Shown here piece after piece: positions 1 through 7,774 of a DNA stretch of 40,526 nucleotides. The first letter of the stretch is position 1; every line of letters begins with the position of its first letter. The stretch covers positions 1-40,526 of the forward strand of contig NZ_CAMYPD010000024.1 in NCBI RefSeq assembly GCF_947286155.1, read 5' to 3'. The notes under the pieces were generated by a model, which saw only the letters and a program-made list of their open reading frames with translations, was not told where the DNA came from and did not search any database. The position numbers were made by a program, and so were the translations under genes. The DNA is from an uncultured Tessaracoccus sp. (GTDB taxonomy: Bacteria > Actinomycetota > Actinomycetes > Propionibacteriales > Propionibacteriaceae).

Positions 1-47
1 GAGATTCCTCTACGTCTCGTGGGCTCGGAGATGTGTATAAGAGACAG
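1..47. other. Residual Illumina Nextera adapter (sequencing artefact)
   Basis: Positions 14-47 read exactly as the Nextera Read-2 transposase adapter: the 15-nt GTCTCGTGGGCTCGG followed by the 19-nt mosaic end AGATGTGTATAAGAGACAG. Positions 6-13 (TCCTCTAC) match the i7 index N712 in adapter orientation, and 1-5 (GAGAT) are the end of the P7 primer. This is untrimmed library sequence, not genome. Genomic sequence starts at about 48. Any protein read through it on the minus strand gains the artefactual tail PVSYTHLRAHET. Confidence 0.98.
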
Positions 48-462
48 GGAGGATGCCCTGCGTGGCGATGTAGATCCAGGAGCCGGCGGTCATCTGGCCG
101 TACATCATGAGGCCTTCGGCCTCGAGCTTGCGGAAATGCTCCCAGGTGGCCCAGTCGCCGACGAGGTTGGAGTTCGCGATGAGCACGCGCGGCGCCCACT
201 TGTTGGTGCGCACGACGCCCACCGGCTTGCCCGACTGCACGAGCAGGGTCTCGTCTTCCTCGAGCTCCTTCAGCGTGGCGACGATGGCGTCGAACGCCTC
301 CCAGCTTCGGGCGGCGCGCCCGGTGCCGCCGTAGACGACGAGGTCTTCGGGGCGCTCGGCCACCTCGGGATCAAGGTTGTTCATGAGCATGCGCATGGGC
401 GCTTCTGTGGACCACGATTTCGCGGTGATCTCGGTGCCTCGTGGCGCGCGAACGGTTCTCAT
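48..462 (-). CDS. hutU: Urocanate hydratase, N-terminal part (cut by contig end)
   Basis: Urocanate hydratase converts urocanate to imidazolonepropionate, the second step of histidine degradation, in the cytoplasm with tightly bound NAD+. Only about 138 N-terminal residues are present, against roughly 550 in the family; the rest is lost at the contig end, where adapter begins. Family-typical stretches are visible: YGGTGRAARSWEAFDAI near residues 49-65, LLVQSGKPVGVV near 80, VLIANSNLVGDWATWEHF near 100, and MMYGQMTAGSWIYIATQGI at the cut. The ATG at 462 is chosen because AGGAGG lies 6 nt upstream; an in-frame ATG 27 nt further up has no ribosome site. It lies downstream of the IclR-type regulator on the same strand, and hutG is divergent, so this is a hut cluster. 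The truncation is technical, not a pseudogene. Confidence 0.93.
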
Positions 463-554
463 CGGTGCCTCCTTACCTATTGACCCCATCTCAGCCCAGC
501 CGACGGTGCCGCGCCAGCGTCATCGGCCCACAGGCGCCCCAACGGGCCGAATAC

Positions 555-572
555 TGTCCGAGATACCGGACA
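555..572. promoter_or_regulatory. Candidate operator upstream of hutU
   Basis: An inverted repeat TGTCCG-6 nt-CGGACA sits between the IclR stop codon and hutU, about 90 nt before the hutU start. IclR-family proteins bind palindromes of about this size, so it is a candidate binding site for the neighbouring regulator. It could instead be a weak hairpin at the end of the regulator gene. Confidence 0.4.
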
Positions 573-1313
573 TCAGGCGAGCGCGCGTCGCAGCTCCTCC
601 GCCGCCTCGCGCAGCACCTCGACGCCCCCTGCTGGCGCCTGCTCGAACGTGGTGGCGACGGCGGCGATCGGCCAGCCCGCCCTGTTCACGACGGGCACCG
701 CGTGCGAGCGTAACCCCGTCGTGACTTCCCCATCTTCGACGGCGAACCCGCGGCGCGCGGTGTCTGCCGCCTCGGCCATTACCCGCGACGGCGAGTACTC
801 CAGCGACCCCTCGGCGCCCATGCGCTCCAGCGTTGACACGCCCGCGTACATCGCCCGCAGCTGCGCAGGCGGCAGCGCTCCCAGCAAGGCCCGCCCCGAC
901 GCGGTGAGGTGCGCGGGCAGGCGCACCCCGACGTCGGTCACCAGCGACGGGCGCCCCGCCGCGCGCTGCTCCACGACGTAGAGCACGTCGCGGCCTTGGA
1001 GCACCGCGATGTGGCACGTTTCCCCCAGCCGGTCGACGACTCTGCGGGCCACCTTGCCGCCGACGATCGCGAGCGGCGCCTGGCGCTGATAGGCGAAGCT
1101 GAGCTCGTAGGCGGCAGGCCCGAGCCCGTAGGCGCGTTCAGCGTCGTAGCGAATCACGAACCCGGCTGCGACGAGCACACCGAGCAGGTCGTAGGTGGTG
1201 GAACGCGGGATGCCGAGCGTCGCGGCAATCCGGCTGGCCGCCACCGGGCGCGACTGCCCTGCCAAAAACGTGAGCACGGCGAGCGTCGACTCCGCCGCCG
1301 GCACCTTGCCCAT
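573..1313 (-). CDS. IclR-family transcriptional regulator, probably of hut genes
   Basis: This 246-residue protein has the IclR layout: an N-terminal winged helix-turn-helix (about residues 5-65, with SRIAATLGIPRSTTYDLLGVL as recognition region) and a C-terminal GAF-like effector domain (about 75-246). The start at 1313 is preferred because AGGAGG lies 7 nt upstream; an in-frame start 78 nt earlier would add an Arg-rich tail that reads like the intergenic region. It lies between divergent hutG and co-directional hutU, so local control by urocanate or another histidine intermediate is a reasonable inference. Family members act as repressors or activators, and the sequence does not decide which. 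Confidence 0.9.
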   Translation of the reverse strand: MGKVPAAESTLAVLTFLAGQSRPVAASRIAATLGIPRSTTYDLLGVLVAAGFVIRYDAERAYGLGPAAYELSFAYQRQAPLAIVGGKVARRVVDRLGETCHIAVLQGRDVLYVVEQRAAGRPSLVTDVGVRLPAHLTASGRALLGALPPAQLRAMYAGVSTLERMGAEGSLEYSPSRVMAEAADTARRGFAVEDGEVTTGLRSHAVPVVNRAGWPIAAVATTFEQAPAGGVEVLREAAEELRRALA

Positions 1314-1325
1314 GCGCACCTCCTT

Positions 1326-1353
1326 GCTGGCTCGAAGCCTACGCGAAGCCAGC
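1326..1353. promoter_or_regulatory. Repeats in the divergent iclR-hutG promoter
   Basis: The 76-nt gap between the regulator and hutG holds an inverted repeat (GCTGGCT at 1326-1332, AGCCAGC at 1347-1353). It also holds a direct repeat CGAAGCC at 1333-1339 and 1344-1350, spaced 11 bp start to start, about one helical turn. This is the expected position for an autoregulatory IclR operator controlling both directions. Confidence 0.4.
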
Positions 1354-1389
1354 CTTGGTTCCGGACGCCGCGCGCGAGACAATGGCCGC

Positions 1390-2340
1390 ATGATCTGGAC
1401 AGGCAGAACCGACGGCGACGGGCCCGAGCACGCCCGGTGGCATCAGCGCATCAGCACCGACGCCCCCGCCGGCAGCCACATCTCGTTGCTCGGTTTCGCC
1501 TCCGACGAGGGGGTTCGCCGCAACCAGGGGCGCCAGGGAGCGGCAGCCGCCCCTGCCGAGTTGCGCCGCGCGCTAGCGCCGATGGCGCTGCACCGTCGCC
1601 TCGCGGACGGCTCCGTCGGGCTGCACGATCTGGGCGACGTGGCCGTCGAGGGCGAGGATCTTGAGGCCGGGCAAGCGGCGATGGGTCACCGCATCGGCGA
1701 CGCGCTGGCCTCCGACGGCAACGTCCTCACCGTGGTGCTGGGCGGCGGGCACGAGACGGCGTGGGCGTCGTACCTGGGGCTCACGGCGTCGGGAGTGGTG
1801 GCCGGGCAGCGTTGGGGTGTGCTGAACCTCGACGCGCACTTCGACCTGCGCAGCGCCGAGCGCCCCACTTCGGGCACGCCGTTTCAGCAGATGGCCCTGG
1901 CCCAAAGCGACGCGGGCGAGGCCTTCCGCTACGGCGTGATCGGCATCGCTGAGCCGTCGAACACCGGTGCCCTCTTCCAGCGCGCCGACGAGCTCGACGT
2001 CGATTACCTGTTCGACGTGGATTGCTCCACGCAGCGCGTGATCGAGTTCGCCGAGAACTTTATCGCCGGCCTCGACGCGGTCTACCTCACCATCGACCTC
2101 GACGTGCTGCCGGCGGCCATCGCGCCGGGCGTCTCCGCGCCCGCGTCGCTGGGCGTGCCGGCCCGCGCCATCGTCGGTGCGGTCCGAACCGTCGCGGCGT
2201 CCGGGAAGCTGCGGCTCATGGACGTCGTCGAGTTGAACCCCAAGTACGACGTCGACGGGCGCACGGCCAAGCTGGGCGCACGCCTCATTTCGGAGGCGAC
2301 GGCTTGCCTGCCGCAGGTGCGCCTGGAGCGTCGCTACTAG
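1390..2340 (+). CDS. hutG: Formimidoylglutamase (arginase/agmatinase family)
   Basis: Hydrolyses N-formimidoyl-L-glutamate to glutamate and formamide, the last step of the four-enzyme histidine pathway. The 316-residue product carries the binuclear Mn ligands of the ureohydrolase fold: GGGHE (His121), NLDAHFD (Asp148, His150, Asp152) and TIDLDVLPAAIAPG (Asp236, Asp238). Other ureohydrolases (agmatinase, guanidinobutyrase) share these ligands; the hut context decides the call. The ATG at 1390 is chosen over upstream in-frame starts because it follows GACAAT by 6 nt, the leaderless pattern seen across this window, and because upstream starts would overlap the divergent regulator. Its promoter faces the regulator gene. 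Confidence 0.88.
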   Translation: MIWTGRTDGDGPEHARWHQRISTDAPAGSHISLLGFASDEGVRRNQGRQGAAAAPAELRRALAPMALHRRLADGSVGLHDLGDVAVEGEDLEAGQAAMGHRIGDALASDGNVLTVVLGGGHETAWASYLGLTASGVVAGQRWGVLNLDAHFDLRSAERPTSGTPFQQMALAQSDAGEAFRYGVIGIAEPSNTGALFQRADELDVDYLFDVDCSTQRVIEFAENFIAGLDAVYLTIDLDVLPAAIAPGVSAPASLGVPARAIVGAVRTVAASGKLRLMDVVELNPKYDVDGRTAKLGARLISEATACLPQVRLERRY

Positions 2341-2343
2341 ACT
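2338..2343 (+). promoter_or_regulatory. -10-like TAGACT, leaderless start of the HAD gene
   Basis: TAGACT ends 6 nt before the ATG at 2350 and overlaps the hutG stop codon. No Shine-Dalgarno sequence is present. This fits a leaderless transcript beginning at or near the A of ATG. Confidence 0.5.
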
Positions 2344-2349
2344 CGCCGC

Positions 2350-2988
2350 ATGCCTTCCCGCCACCGCCACATCTTCTGGGACATGGGCGGCACGCTCGTC
2401 GACACCTATCCCGAGCTGAACCAGGCCCTCGCCAACGCCGCGCAGGGTCGTGGCGCCGCCGTCCCCGTCGACGATGTGGCCTCGCTCACTCACACTTCCA
2501 CGCGGCACGCGATCGACGCGCTGGCGGACCGCACGGGCCTACCGGCGGCGGTGTTTGAGCAGGCCAACGCTGATTTGAAGCGCCGCTGGGAGAGCAATCC
2601 TCCGCCCGTGATGGCAGGCGCACGTGAGCTCATGGCCGACGTGCGCGCCCCCGGTGGGCTCAACCTCATCATCACGCACCGCGACCGCACCTCCGCCGAG
2701 GCGCTCCTCGCGGCACTCGAGCTCACCGTGGACGACATGGTATGCGCTCCCGACGGGTTCCCGCGCAAGCCCGACCCAACGATGGTGCAGCTCCTACTGG
2801 AGCGCCACGGGCTCGATGTCGACGACTGCATCTTCGTCGGCGATCGCCCCATCGACGCCGAGGCCGCGAGCGCGGCGGGCATGGCGTCGGCCCTCCTCCG
2901 CGAAGAACCGAGCGGCCCGGTGCACCGCTGCCACCGGCTCGATACACTCGACGACCTCCGTCCCCTGCTGAACCTGGAGCCCGCATGA
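2350..2988 (+). CDS. HAD-superfamily hydrolase, phosphoglycolate phosphatase-like
   Basis: A 212-residue soluble HAD hydrolase. Motif I is FWDMGGTLVDTY (nucleophile Asp11), motif II is around IITHRD, and motif IV is IFVGDRPIDAEAASAAGM near residues 158-175. Length and the helical cap between residues 15 and 80 fit the phosphoglycolate phosphatase/beta-phosphoglucomutase group. The residue two after the nucleophile is Gly13, where the usual acid/base Asp would stand, so catalysis may be slow or use another residue. The substrate cannot be read from sequence. The TGA overlaps the ATG of the following methyltransferase gene (ATGA), so the two are probably translationally coupled. Confidence 0.82.
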   Translation: MPSRHRHIFWDMGGTLVDTYPELNQALANAAQGRGAAVPVDDVASLTHTSTRHAIDALADRTGLPAAVFEQANADLKRRWESNPPPVMAGARELMADVRAPGGLNLIITHRDRTSAEALLAALELTVDDMVCAPDGFPRKPDPTMVQLLLERHGLDVDDCIFVGDRPIDAEAASAAGMASALLREEPSGPVHRCHRLDTLDDLRPLLNLEPA

Positions 2989-3965
2989 CCGCCCTCGACC
3001 CCGTCGACCGCCTCCTTATCGACGAGCTCCCGGCCGAGCTGAGCACCGTCGCGGTGTTCGACGCGCCGGCGCTCGTGGAGCAGCTGGCGACGCGCACCGG
3101 CAGCATGCGCGTGTTCTGCGACGACGTCCGCGACGCGCAGCAGGTGCCCGAGGAGTTGCTCGTCGACCACCCCGACGAGCTCGGCGGCGCGGCGCTCGCC
3201 GTCGGGCGCCTGCCGAAGGCGCTCGCGGCCCTCGACGAGATCGCGGCCTCCGTGCTCGGGCGCGACGACATGCTGTTCCTCGCGGGTGGGCGCGACAAGC
3301 ATATGAACAAGTCGATGAACTCGGTGCTCGCGAAATATTTCACCGCCGTGAACGCGAGCCTCGGCCGCCAGAAGTCGCGCGTGCTGCGCGCCTGGGGGCC
3401 GGAGGCGGACGCTGAGTCCGACTGGCCGAAACTCAAACACCACGACGCGCTCGGGCTCACCGTAGCCTCGCACGGGGCGACGTTCGGTGGCACGAAGGTG
3501 GACCCCGGCACGAAGCTCCTGCTCGAGGTGCTCGACGTCGACGGCACCGATGTGCTGGATTTTGGCTGCGGCAATGGGTCCATCGCGTGCTGGCTCGCGC
3601 AGCGTGACAAGCGGGTGACGGGCGTCGATGTGAGCTGGTCGGCCGTCGCGGCCACACAGATCGCGGCCAGCGAGAACGACGTCGACGTCGAGGCGTTCTG
3701 GGCAGACGGCACCGCCGATCTCCCGGAAGCGAGCTTCGACGCCATCGTCACCAATCCGCCCTTCCACCGCGGCACGGCGAAGGATTCCGACGCGACGCTG
3801 GCGCTGTTCGACGACGCCCGCCGCTTGCTGCGCCCGGGCGGCCAGCTGTGGTGCGTGTACAACTCGCATTTGCCGTGGCGCAAGGAGCTCAACGTGCGAC
3901 TCGGGCGCACGCGCGTCGTCGCGCAGAACCCGCACTACACCGTCGCGTGTTGCGAAGCGCGGTAG
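2985..3965 (+). CDS. RsmC/RlmG-like class I SAM methyltransferase
   Basis: The 326-residue protein has a degenerate N-terminal methyltransferase-like domain and a C-terminal catalytic Rossmann domain, the layout of RsmC (16S rRNA m2G1207) and RlmG (23S rRNA m2G1835). Visible motifs: VLDFGCGNGSIACWLA (SAM-binding motif I), VTGVDVSW, and the N6/N2-methyltransferase motif NPPFH near residue 257. The target is therefore probably a guanine N2 in ribosomal RNA; which ribosomal site cannot be decided here. It overlaps the HAD gene by 4 nt. The ATG at 2985 is the only start giving a sensible N-terminus, as upstream in-frame sequence lies inside the HAD gene. Confidence 0.85.
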   Translation: MTALDPVDRLLIDELPAELSTVAVFDAPALVEQLATRTGSMRVFCDDVRDAQQVPEELLVDHPDELGGAALAVGRLPKALAALDEIAASVLGRDDMLFLAGGRDKHMNKSMNSVLAKYFTAVNASLGRQKSRVLRAWGPEADAESDWPKLKHHDALGLTVASHGATFGGTKVDPGTKLLLEVLDVDGTDVLDFGCGNGSIACWLAQRDKRVTGVDVSWSAVAATQIAASENDVDVEAFWADGTADLPEASFDAIVTNPPFHRGTAKDSDATLALFDDARRLLRPGGQLWCVYNSHLPWRKELNVRLGRTRVVAQNPHYTVACCEAR

Positions 3966-3991
3966 CCGGCTACGTAGGCATTTCGCGCACG

Positions 3992-4021
3992 TTGGGCCCT
4001 ATTTTCAGTGGCTTCTACAGT
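3992..4021 (+). promoter_or_regulatory. Possible ndh promoter
   Basis: TTGGGC at 3992-3997 and TACAGT at 4016-4021 are separated by 18 nt and lie 36 nt before the ndh start, in the 91-nt gap after the methyltransferase gene. This reads as a sigma-70-type promoter with a short leader carrying the ndh ribosome site. Confidence 0.35.
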
Positions 4022-4056
4022 GGTAATCAAATAGGAAACCACCTCCAGGGAGCGTT

Positions 4057-5361
4057 ATGGGCAAGCATCGTGTTGTCATCGTCGGCTCGGGGTTCGGGGG
4101 GCTCTTCGCAGCGAAATCCCTCAAACGAGACGACCTCGACGTCACCGTCATTTCCCGCACCACCCATCACCTGTTCCAGCCGCTGCTGTACCAGGTGGCC
4201 ACCGGCATCTTGTCGCAAAATGAGATCGCCCCGACGATGCGCGAGATCCTCGCGAAGCAGCGCAACGTTCGCACACTGCTCGGCTCGGTCACCGACGTGG
4301 ACGTCGACGCGCGTGAGGTGATCTGGGAGCAAGACGGCAAGGAGCATCGCACCGCCTACGATTCGCTCATCGTGGCCGCCGGCGCGACGCAGTCGTACTT
4401 CGGCAACGACCACTTCCAGCGATTCGCCCCGGGGCTGAAGACCATCGACGACGCCTTCGAGGTGCGCGCCCGCATCGTGCATGCGTTCGAGCACGCGGAG
4501 GTGGAGCCCGACGAGGAGGAGCGGCGCCGGCTCTTAACGTTCGTCGTAGTGGGAGCGGGGCCGACCGGCGTCGAGATGGCCGGGCAGCTTCGCGAGCTCG
4601 CCGCGCAGACGCTGCACAAGCAGTACCGCAGCATCGACACGTCGGTGGCGCGCGTCATTCTCGTCGACGGTGTCGACCACCCGCTGCCCCCGTTCGGCGA
4701 GAAGCTTGGCAAGCGCACCGCCCGCGACCTCGAGGCGCTGGGCGTCGAGCTGCGCATGAACACCATGGCCACCAACGTCGACGAACATTCCATCACGTTG
4801 AAGGCGAAGGACGGCTCTGAAGAGGTCATCCCGAGCTACTGCAAGGTGTGGTCGGCAGGTGTGCAGGCCTCCGAGTTGGGCAAGCAATTAGCAGAACGCA
4901 CCGGCGCGGAGACCGACCGCGCGGGGCGAGTGAAGGTGCTCCCCGACCTCACGCTGCCTGGGCATCCCGAAGTGTTCGTGATCGGCGACATGATGGCCGT
5001 CGACGGCGTCCCCGGCGTCGCGCAGGGCGCCATCCAACCAGCAAAATTCGCCGCCCGCACCATCGTGAACCGCATCGACGACAAGCCCGTCGAAGAGAAG
5101 TTCGTGTACAAGGACAAGGGCTCCATGGCCACCATCGCGAAGTGGAAGGCCGTGGTGCAGATCGGCAAGCTCCAGCTCGGCGGCTTCATCGCCTGGATGG
5201 CGTGGTGCTTCCTGCACCTGCTCACCATCGCCGGCTTCAAGAACCAGGTGGGCACGCTCGTGCGCTGGCTGATCACCTTCGTCTCGGGCAAACGCTCCGC
5301 GATGACGGTGAGCCCGGAGTACCTCAACCGTCACCGCAAGGAGAAGCCGTCCGACGGCTAA
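4057..5361 (+). CDS. ndh: Type II NADH:quinone oxidoreductase
   Basis: Single-subunit, non-proton-pumping NADH dehydrogenase (NDH-2) that passes electrons from NADH through FAD to menaquinone at the inner face of the membrane. The 434-residue length is normal. An FAD-binding GSGFGG follows the first beta strand (residues 10-15), the quinone/FAD contact region HHLFQPLLYQVATG is near residue 40, the NADH-binding motif VVVGAGPTGVEMAG near 165-178, and VFVIGDMMAVDG (FAD ribityl contact) near 307. The C-terminus has a hydrophobic hairpin (IAWMAWCFLHLLTIAGF) that docks on the membrane. The ATG at 4057 follows CCAGGGAG. It appears to be transcribed alone. Confidence 0.94.
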   Translation: MGKHRVVIVGSGFGGLFAAKSLKRDDLDVTVISRTTHHLFQPLLYQVATGILSQNEIAPTMREILAKQRNVRTLLGSVTDVDVDAREVIWEQDGKEHRTAYDSLIVAAGATQSYFGNDHFQRFAPGLKTIDDAFEVRARIVHAFEHAEVEPDEEERRRLLTFVVVGAGPTGVEMAGQLRELAAQTLHKQYRSIDTSVARVILVDGVDHPLPPFGEKLGKRTARDLEALGVELRMNTMATNVDEHSITLKAKDGSEEVIPSYCKVWSAGVQASELGKQLAERTGAETDRAGRVKVLPDLTLPGHPEVFVIGDMMAVDGVPGVAQGAIQPAKFAARTIVNRIDDKPVEEKFVYKDKGSMATIAKWKAVVQIGKLQLGGFIAWMAWCFLHLLTIAGFKNQVGTLVRWLITFVSGKRSAMTVSPEYLNRHRKEKPSDG

Positions 5362-5451
5362 CACACTCACAGGTAGCCCGGTGCGCCCGCACAGGAAACG
5401 CACAGGCTGCCCGATGAAGCTGGGCACAGATCGTCGAGTGAGGAGACACAC

Positions 5452-6834
5452 ATGAGCAGCAACCCCAACCCGTGGAGCAGGGACGCAGGCCAGCCCTCGT
5501 CTGGCAACGGGGGCGCACCCCAGCCGCGTCCGGAGTACCCGTCGGGGTTCCAATCGTCCAGCCAGGGCTACCCCAGCCAGCCTCCACGCCAGGGCTACCC
5601 GGGCCAGGCGTTCCAGCAGCCTCAGTCTCAGCCCCAGGGGCAGCCCTCCGCACCGACGGCGGCGAGGGGCCCCGTCGGAGCTCCGCGTAAGCGCAAGGGT
5701 GGGAAGCTCGTGGCAGGAGTGTTGGGACTCACCCTCCTCGCGGGCGGCGTCGGCGCGGGTTCCGCGGCGCTCACCACGCAGTACATGCTCAGCCAGCAGC
5801 CGGCCGCAGTGTCGTCGTCGGAGAGCACCACCGACGGTGGGGCCACCCAAGGCGCGAGTTCCGGCGCGACGGTGCAGCAGGCTGATCCGAGCAACCCGAA
5901 CTGGACCGCGGTGGCGGACAGTGCGTCGAAATCGGTGGTGGCCATTCAAGTGGCCTCCGAGCGCGGCGGTGGCCAGGGCTCTGGCGTGGTCGTGGACAAG
6001 GCCGGCAACATCGTCACGAATAACCATGTGGTGAACGGCGCGCAGAAGATTCGCGTGACACTCGGCGACCAGACCTACGACGCGGAGCTCGTCGGCTCCG
6101 ATCCGTCGACGGACCTCGCGGTGATCCGCATCGTGAACCCGCCGTCGAATCTGCAGCCGATGGCGTGGGGCGATTCGCAGAAGCTCAAGGTGGGTGACCC
6201 TGTGATGGCCATCGGCAACCCGCTCGGGCTGTCGAACACCGTCACCACCGGCATCGTCTCCGCGTTGGATCGGCCCGTCACCACCCAGGCGGTGGGTTCG
6301 CAGCAGTCGCCGACGAGCCGTGGCTCCGACGCGGTGGTCACCGCCGCGATTCAGACCAATGCGGCCATCAACCCCGGGAACTCCGGGGGCGCGCTCGTGA
6401 ACTCGGCGGGGCAGCTCGTCGGCATCACGAGCTCCATCGCGTCGCTGTCGGGCGAGCGGGAGGACGGCACGAAGTCGGGCAACATCGGTATCGGCTTCGC
6501 CATCGGCGCCTACCAGGCCAAGCACGTCGTCGAACAGCTCATCGCACAAGGCAAGGCGCAATACCCGCAGATCGGTATTACCGCGCGCGATGTGCAGACC
6601 ACCGGGCAGATGGGCGCCGAGGTGGCCGAGGTGATCGACGGTTCCCCCGCGGCCGATGCGGGGCTGCGCCCCGGCGACGTGGTGACTGCGATTGGTGGGC
6701 GGCAGGTGTCGTCGACGGCGCAGCTGGTGGGGCTCGTGCGCGCACAGCAGGTGGGGCAGAGCGTGAACGTCACCTATCTGCGCGACGGCAACGAGCACAC
6801 CGCCGAGCTGAAACTGGTGGCCTCGCAGCGCTAG
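5452..6834 (+). CDS. HtrA/DegP-like membrane serine protease with PDZ domain
   Basis: Envelope quality-control protease of the trypsin-like S1C family (compare mycobacterial PepD/HtrA). The 460 residues run as: a Gln/Pro/Gly-rich cytoplasmic tail (1-80), one membrane span near 85-110, a Ser/Thr-rich linker, the protease domain with catalytic His192 (NNHVV), Asp221 (STDLAVI) and Ser311 (NPGNSGG), and one C-terminal PDZ domain (about 365-455, GLRPGDVVTAIGG). The triad is complete, so it should be active outside the membrane. The ATG at 5452 follows GAGGAGAC. Whether it acts as a regulated or general protease is not visible. Confidence 0.92.
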   Translation: MSSNPNPWSRDAGQPSSGNGGAPQPRPEYPSGFQSSSQGYPSQPPRQGYPGQAFQQPQSQPQGQPSAPTAARGPVGAPRKRKGGKLVAGVLGLTLLAGGVGAGSAALTTQYMLSQQPAAVSSSESTTDGGATQGASSGATVQQADPSNPNWTAVADSASKSVVAIQVASERGGGQGSGVVVDKAGNIVTNNHVVNGAQKIRVTLGDQTYDAELVGSDPSTDLAVIRIVNPPSNLQPMAWGDSQKLKVGDPVMAIGNPLGLSNTVTTGIVSALDRPVTTQAVGSQQSPTSRGSDAVVTAAIQTNAAINPGNSGGALVNSAGQLVGITSSIASLSGEREDGTKSGNIGIGFAIGAYQAKHVVEQLIAQGKAQYPQIGITARDVQTTGQMGAEVAEVIDGSPAADAGLRPGDVVTAIGGRQVSSTAQLVGLVRAQQVGQSVNVTYLRDGNEHTAELKLVASQR

Positions 6835-6838
6835 CGCA

Positions 6839-6844
6839 TAGGCT
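6839..6844 (+). promoter_or_regulatory. -10-like TAGGCT, leaderless start of serB
   Basis: TAGGCT ends 6 nt before the serB ATG, and no ribosome binding site is present. It sits just downstream of the protease stop codon. Confidence 0.5.
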
Positions 6845-6850
6845 CGAGGC

Positions 6851-7711
6851 ATGCAGATCCGCGTGACGTTCGCATCCGATTCCCCCATCTCCGACGATCT
6901 GGTGGCGCGGTGCGCGCCCACGCGGATCGTCGCTGCTGAGGCAGCGTTCGGCCATGTCGTGCACGCGTTCGCAGATTCCGACGACCCCGAGGCGCTGCGT
7001 GCCGAGTTGCGCGCCGCTGCCGACGGCGTCGCCGTGGGCGTCGTCGACGGGGCGCTCGTCGCGCGTGACGCTGGCATCGTGATGTGCGACGTCGACTCCA
7101 CGTTCACGATGACGGAGGCCGTCGACCTGCTCGCCGAGCACGCCGGTAGAGGCGACGAAGTGGCTGCCATCACCGAGCAGGCAATGCGCGGGGAGCTCGA
7201 CTTTGAGCAGTCGCTGCGTCAACGCGTCGCCACCTTGAAAGGCCTTCCGACAACGGTGTTCGACGAGGTCTATCCCTTGATGCGCCCGACTCCGGGGGCG
7301 AGGGAACTCGTCGATACTGCACATGCGCGCGGGGCGCGCGTCGGCGTCACGTCGGGTGGTTTCACGCAGCTCGTGAGCCGGCTTGCCGACGATTTCGGGC
7401 TCGACTTCTTCGCCGCGAACCAGCTGCAGACCGCCCGCCGGGATGGCGTCGAGTATCTCACGGGCGAGGTTGAGGGGCGTATCGTCGACCGGCAACAAAA
7501 GTCGCTGGACCTGCGTGGGTTCGCCGCCGCGCACGACGTACCGCTGGAGCGGACGGTGGCGGCTGGCGACGGCGCGAATGACCTCACGATGCTTGCCACG
7601 GCAGGGTTGGGCGTCGCGTTTTGCGCGAAGCCGGTCACTGCGGCGCAGGCGGACGTCGCCGTCGGTTTCCCCCGGCTCGACGCCGTCGCGGCCTTCGCGT
7701 TCCCCGAATGA
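6851..7711 (+). CDS. serB: Phosphoserine phosphatase
   Basis: Removes phosphate from phosphoserine, the last step of serine synthesis. The HAD core starts with CDVDSTFT (nucleophile Asp80, acid/base Asp82), followed by VTSGGFTQLV (motif II) and AAGDGANDLTMLATAGLGVAF (motif IV), all typical of SerB. MRGELDFEQSLRQRV in the cap is also SerB-like. At 286 residues it is shorter than two-ACT mycobacterial forms; the first 70 residues may be one degenerate ACT-like domain. The start at 6851 is supported by the -10-like hexamer 6 nt upstream. No serA or serC lies nearby. Confidence 0.9.
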   Translation: MQIRVTFASDSPISDDLVARCAPTRIVAAEAAFGHVVHAFADSDDPEALRAELRAAADGVAVGVVDGALVARDAGIVMCDVDSTFTMTEAVDLLAEHAGRGDEVAAITEQAMRGELDFEQSLRQRVATLKGLPTTVFDEVYPLMRPTPGARELVDTAHARGARVGVTSGGFTQLVSRLADDFGLDFFAANQLQTARRDGVEYLTGEVEGRIVDRQQKSLDLRGFAAAHDVPLERTVAAGDGANDLTMLATAGLGVAFCAKPVTAAQADVAVGFPRLDAVAAFAFPE

Positions 7712-7774
7712 ACACCAGGCTCCGCGCACCTGGGGCCGAGTAGGCTCGAGGAAACGTTGTTGAAGGAGGCACCC

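Noticed and set aside
4888..7173. A 761-codon open frame on the minus strand
   Set aside because: It lies antisense to ndh, the HtrA-like gene and serB, which have full motifs. Its Arg/His/Ala-rich translation is the usual GC-driven shadow.
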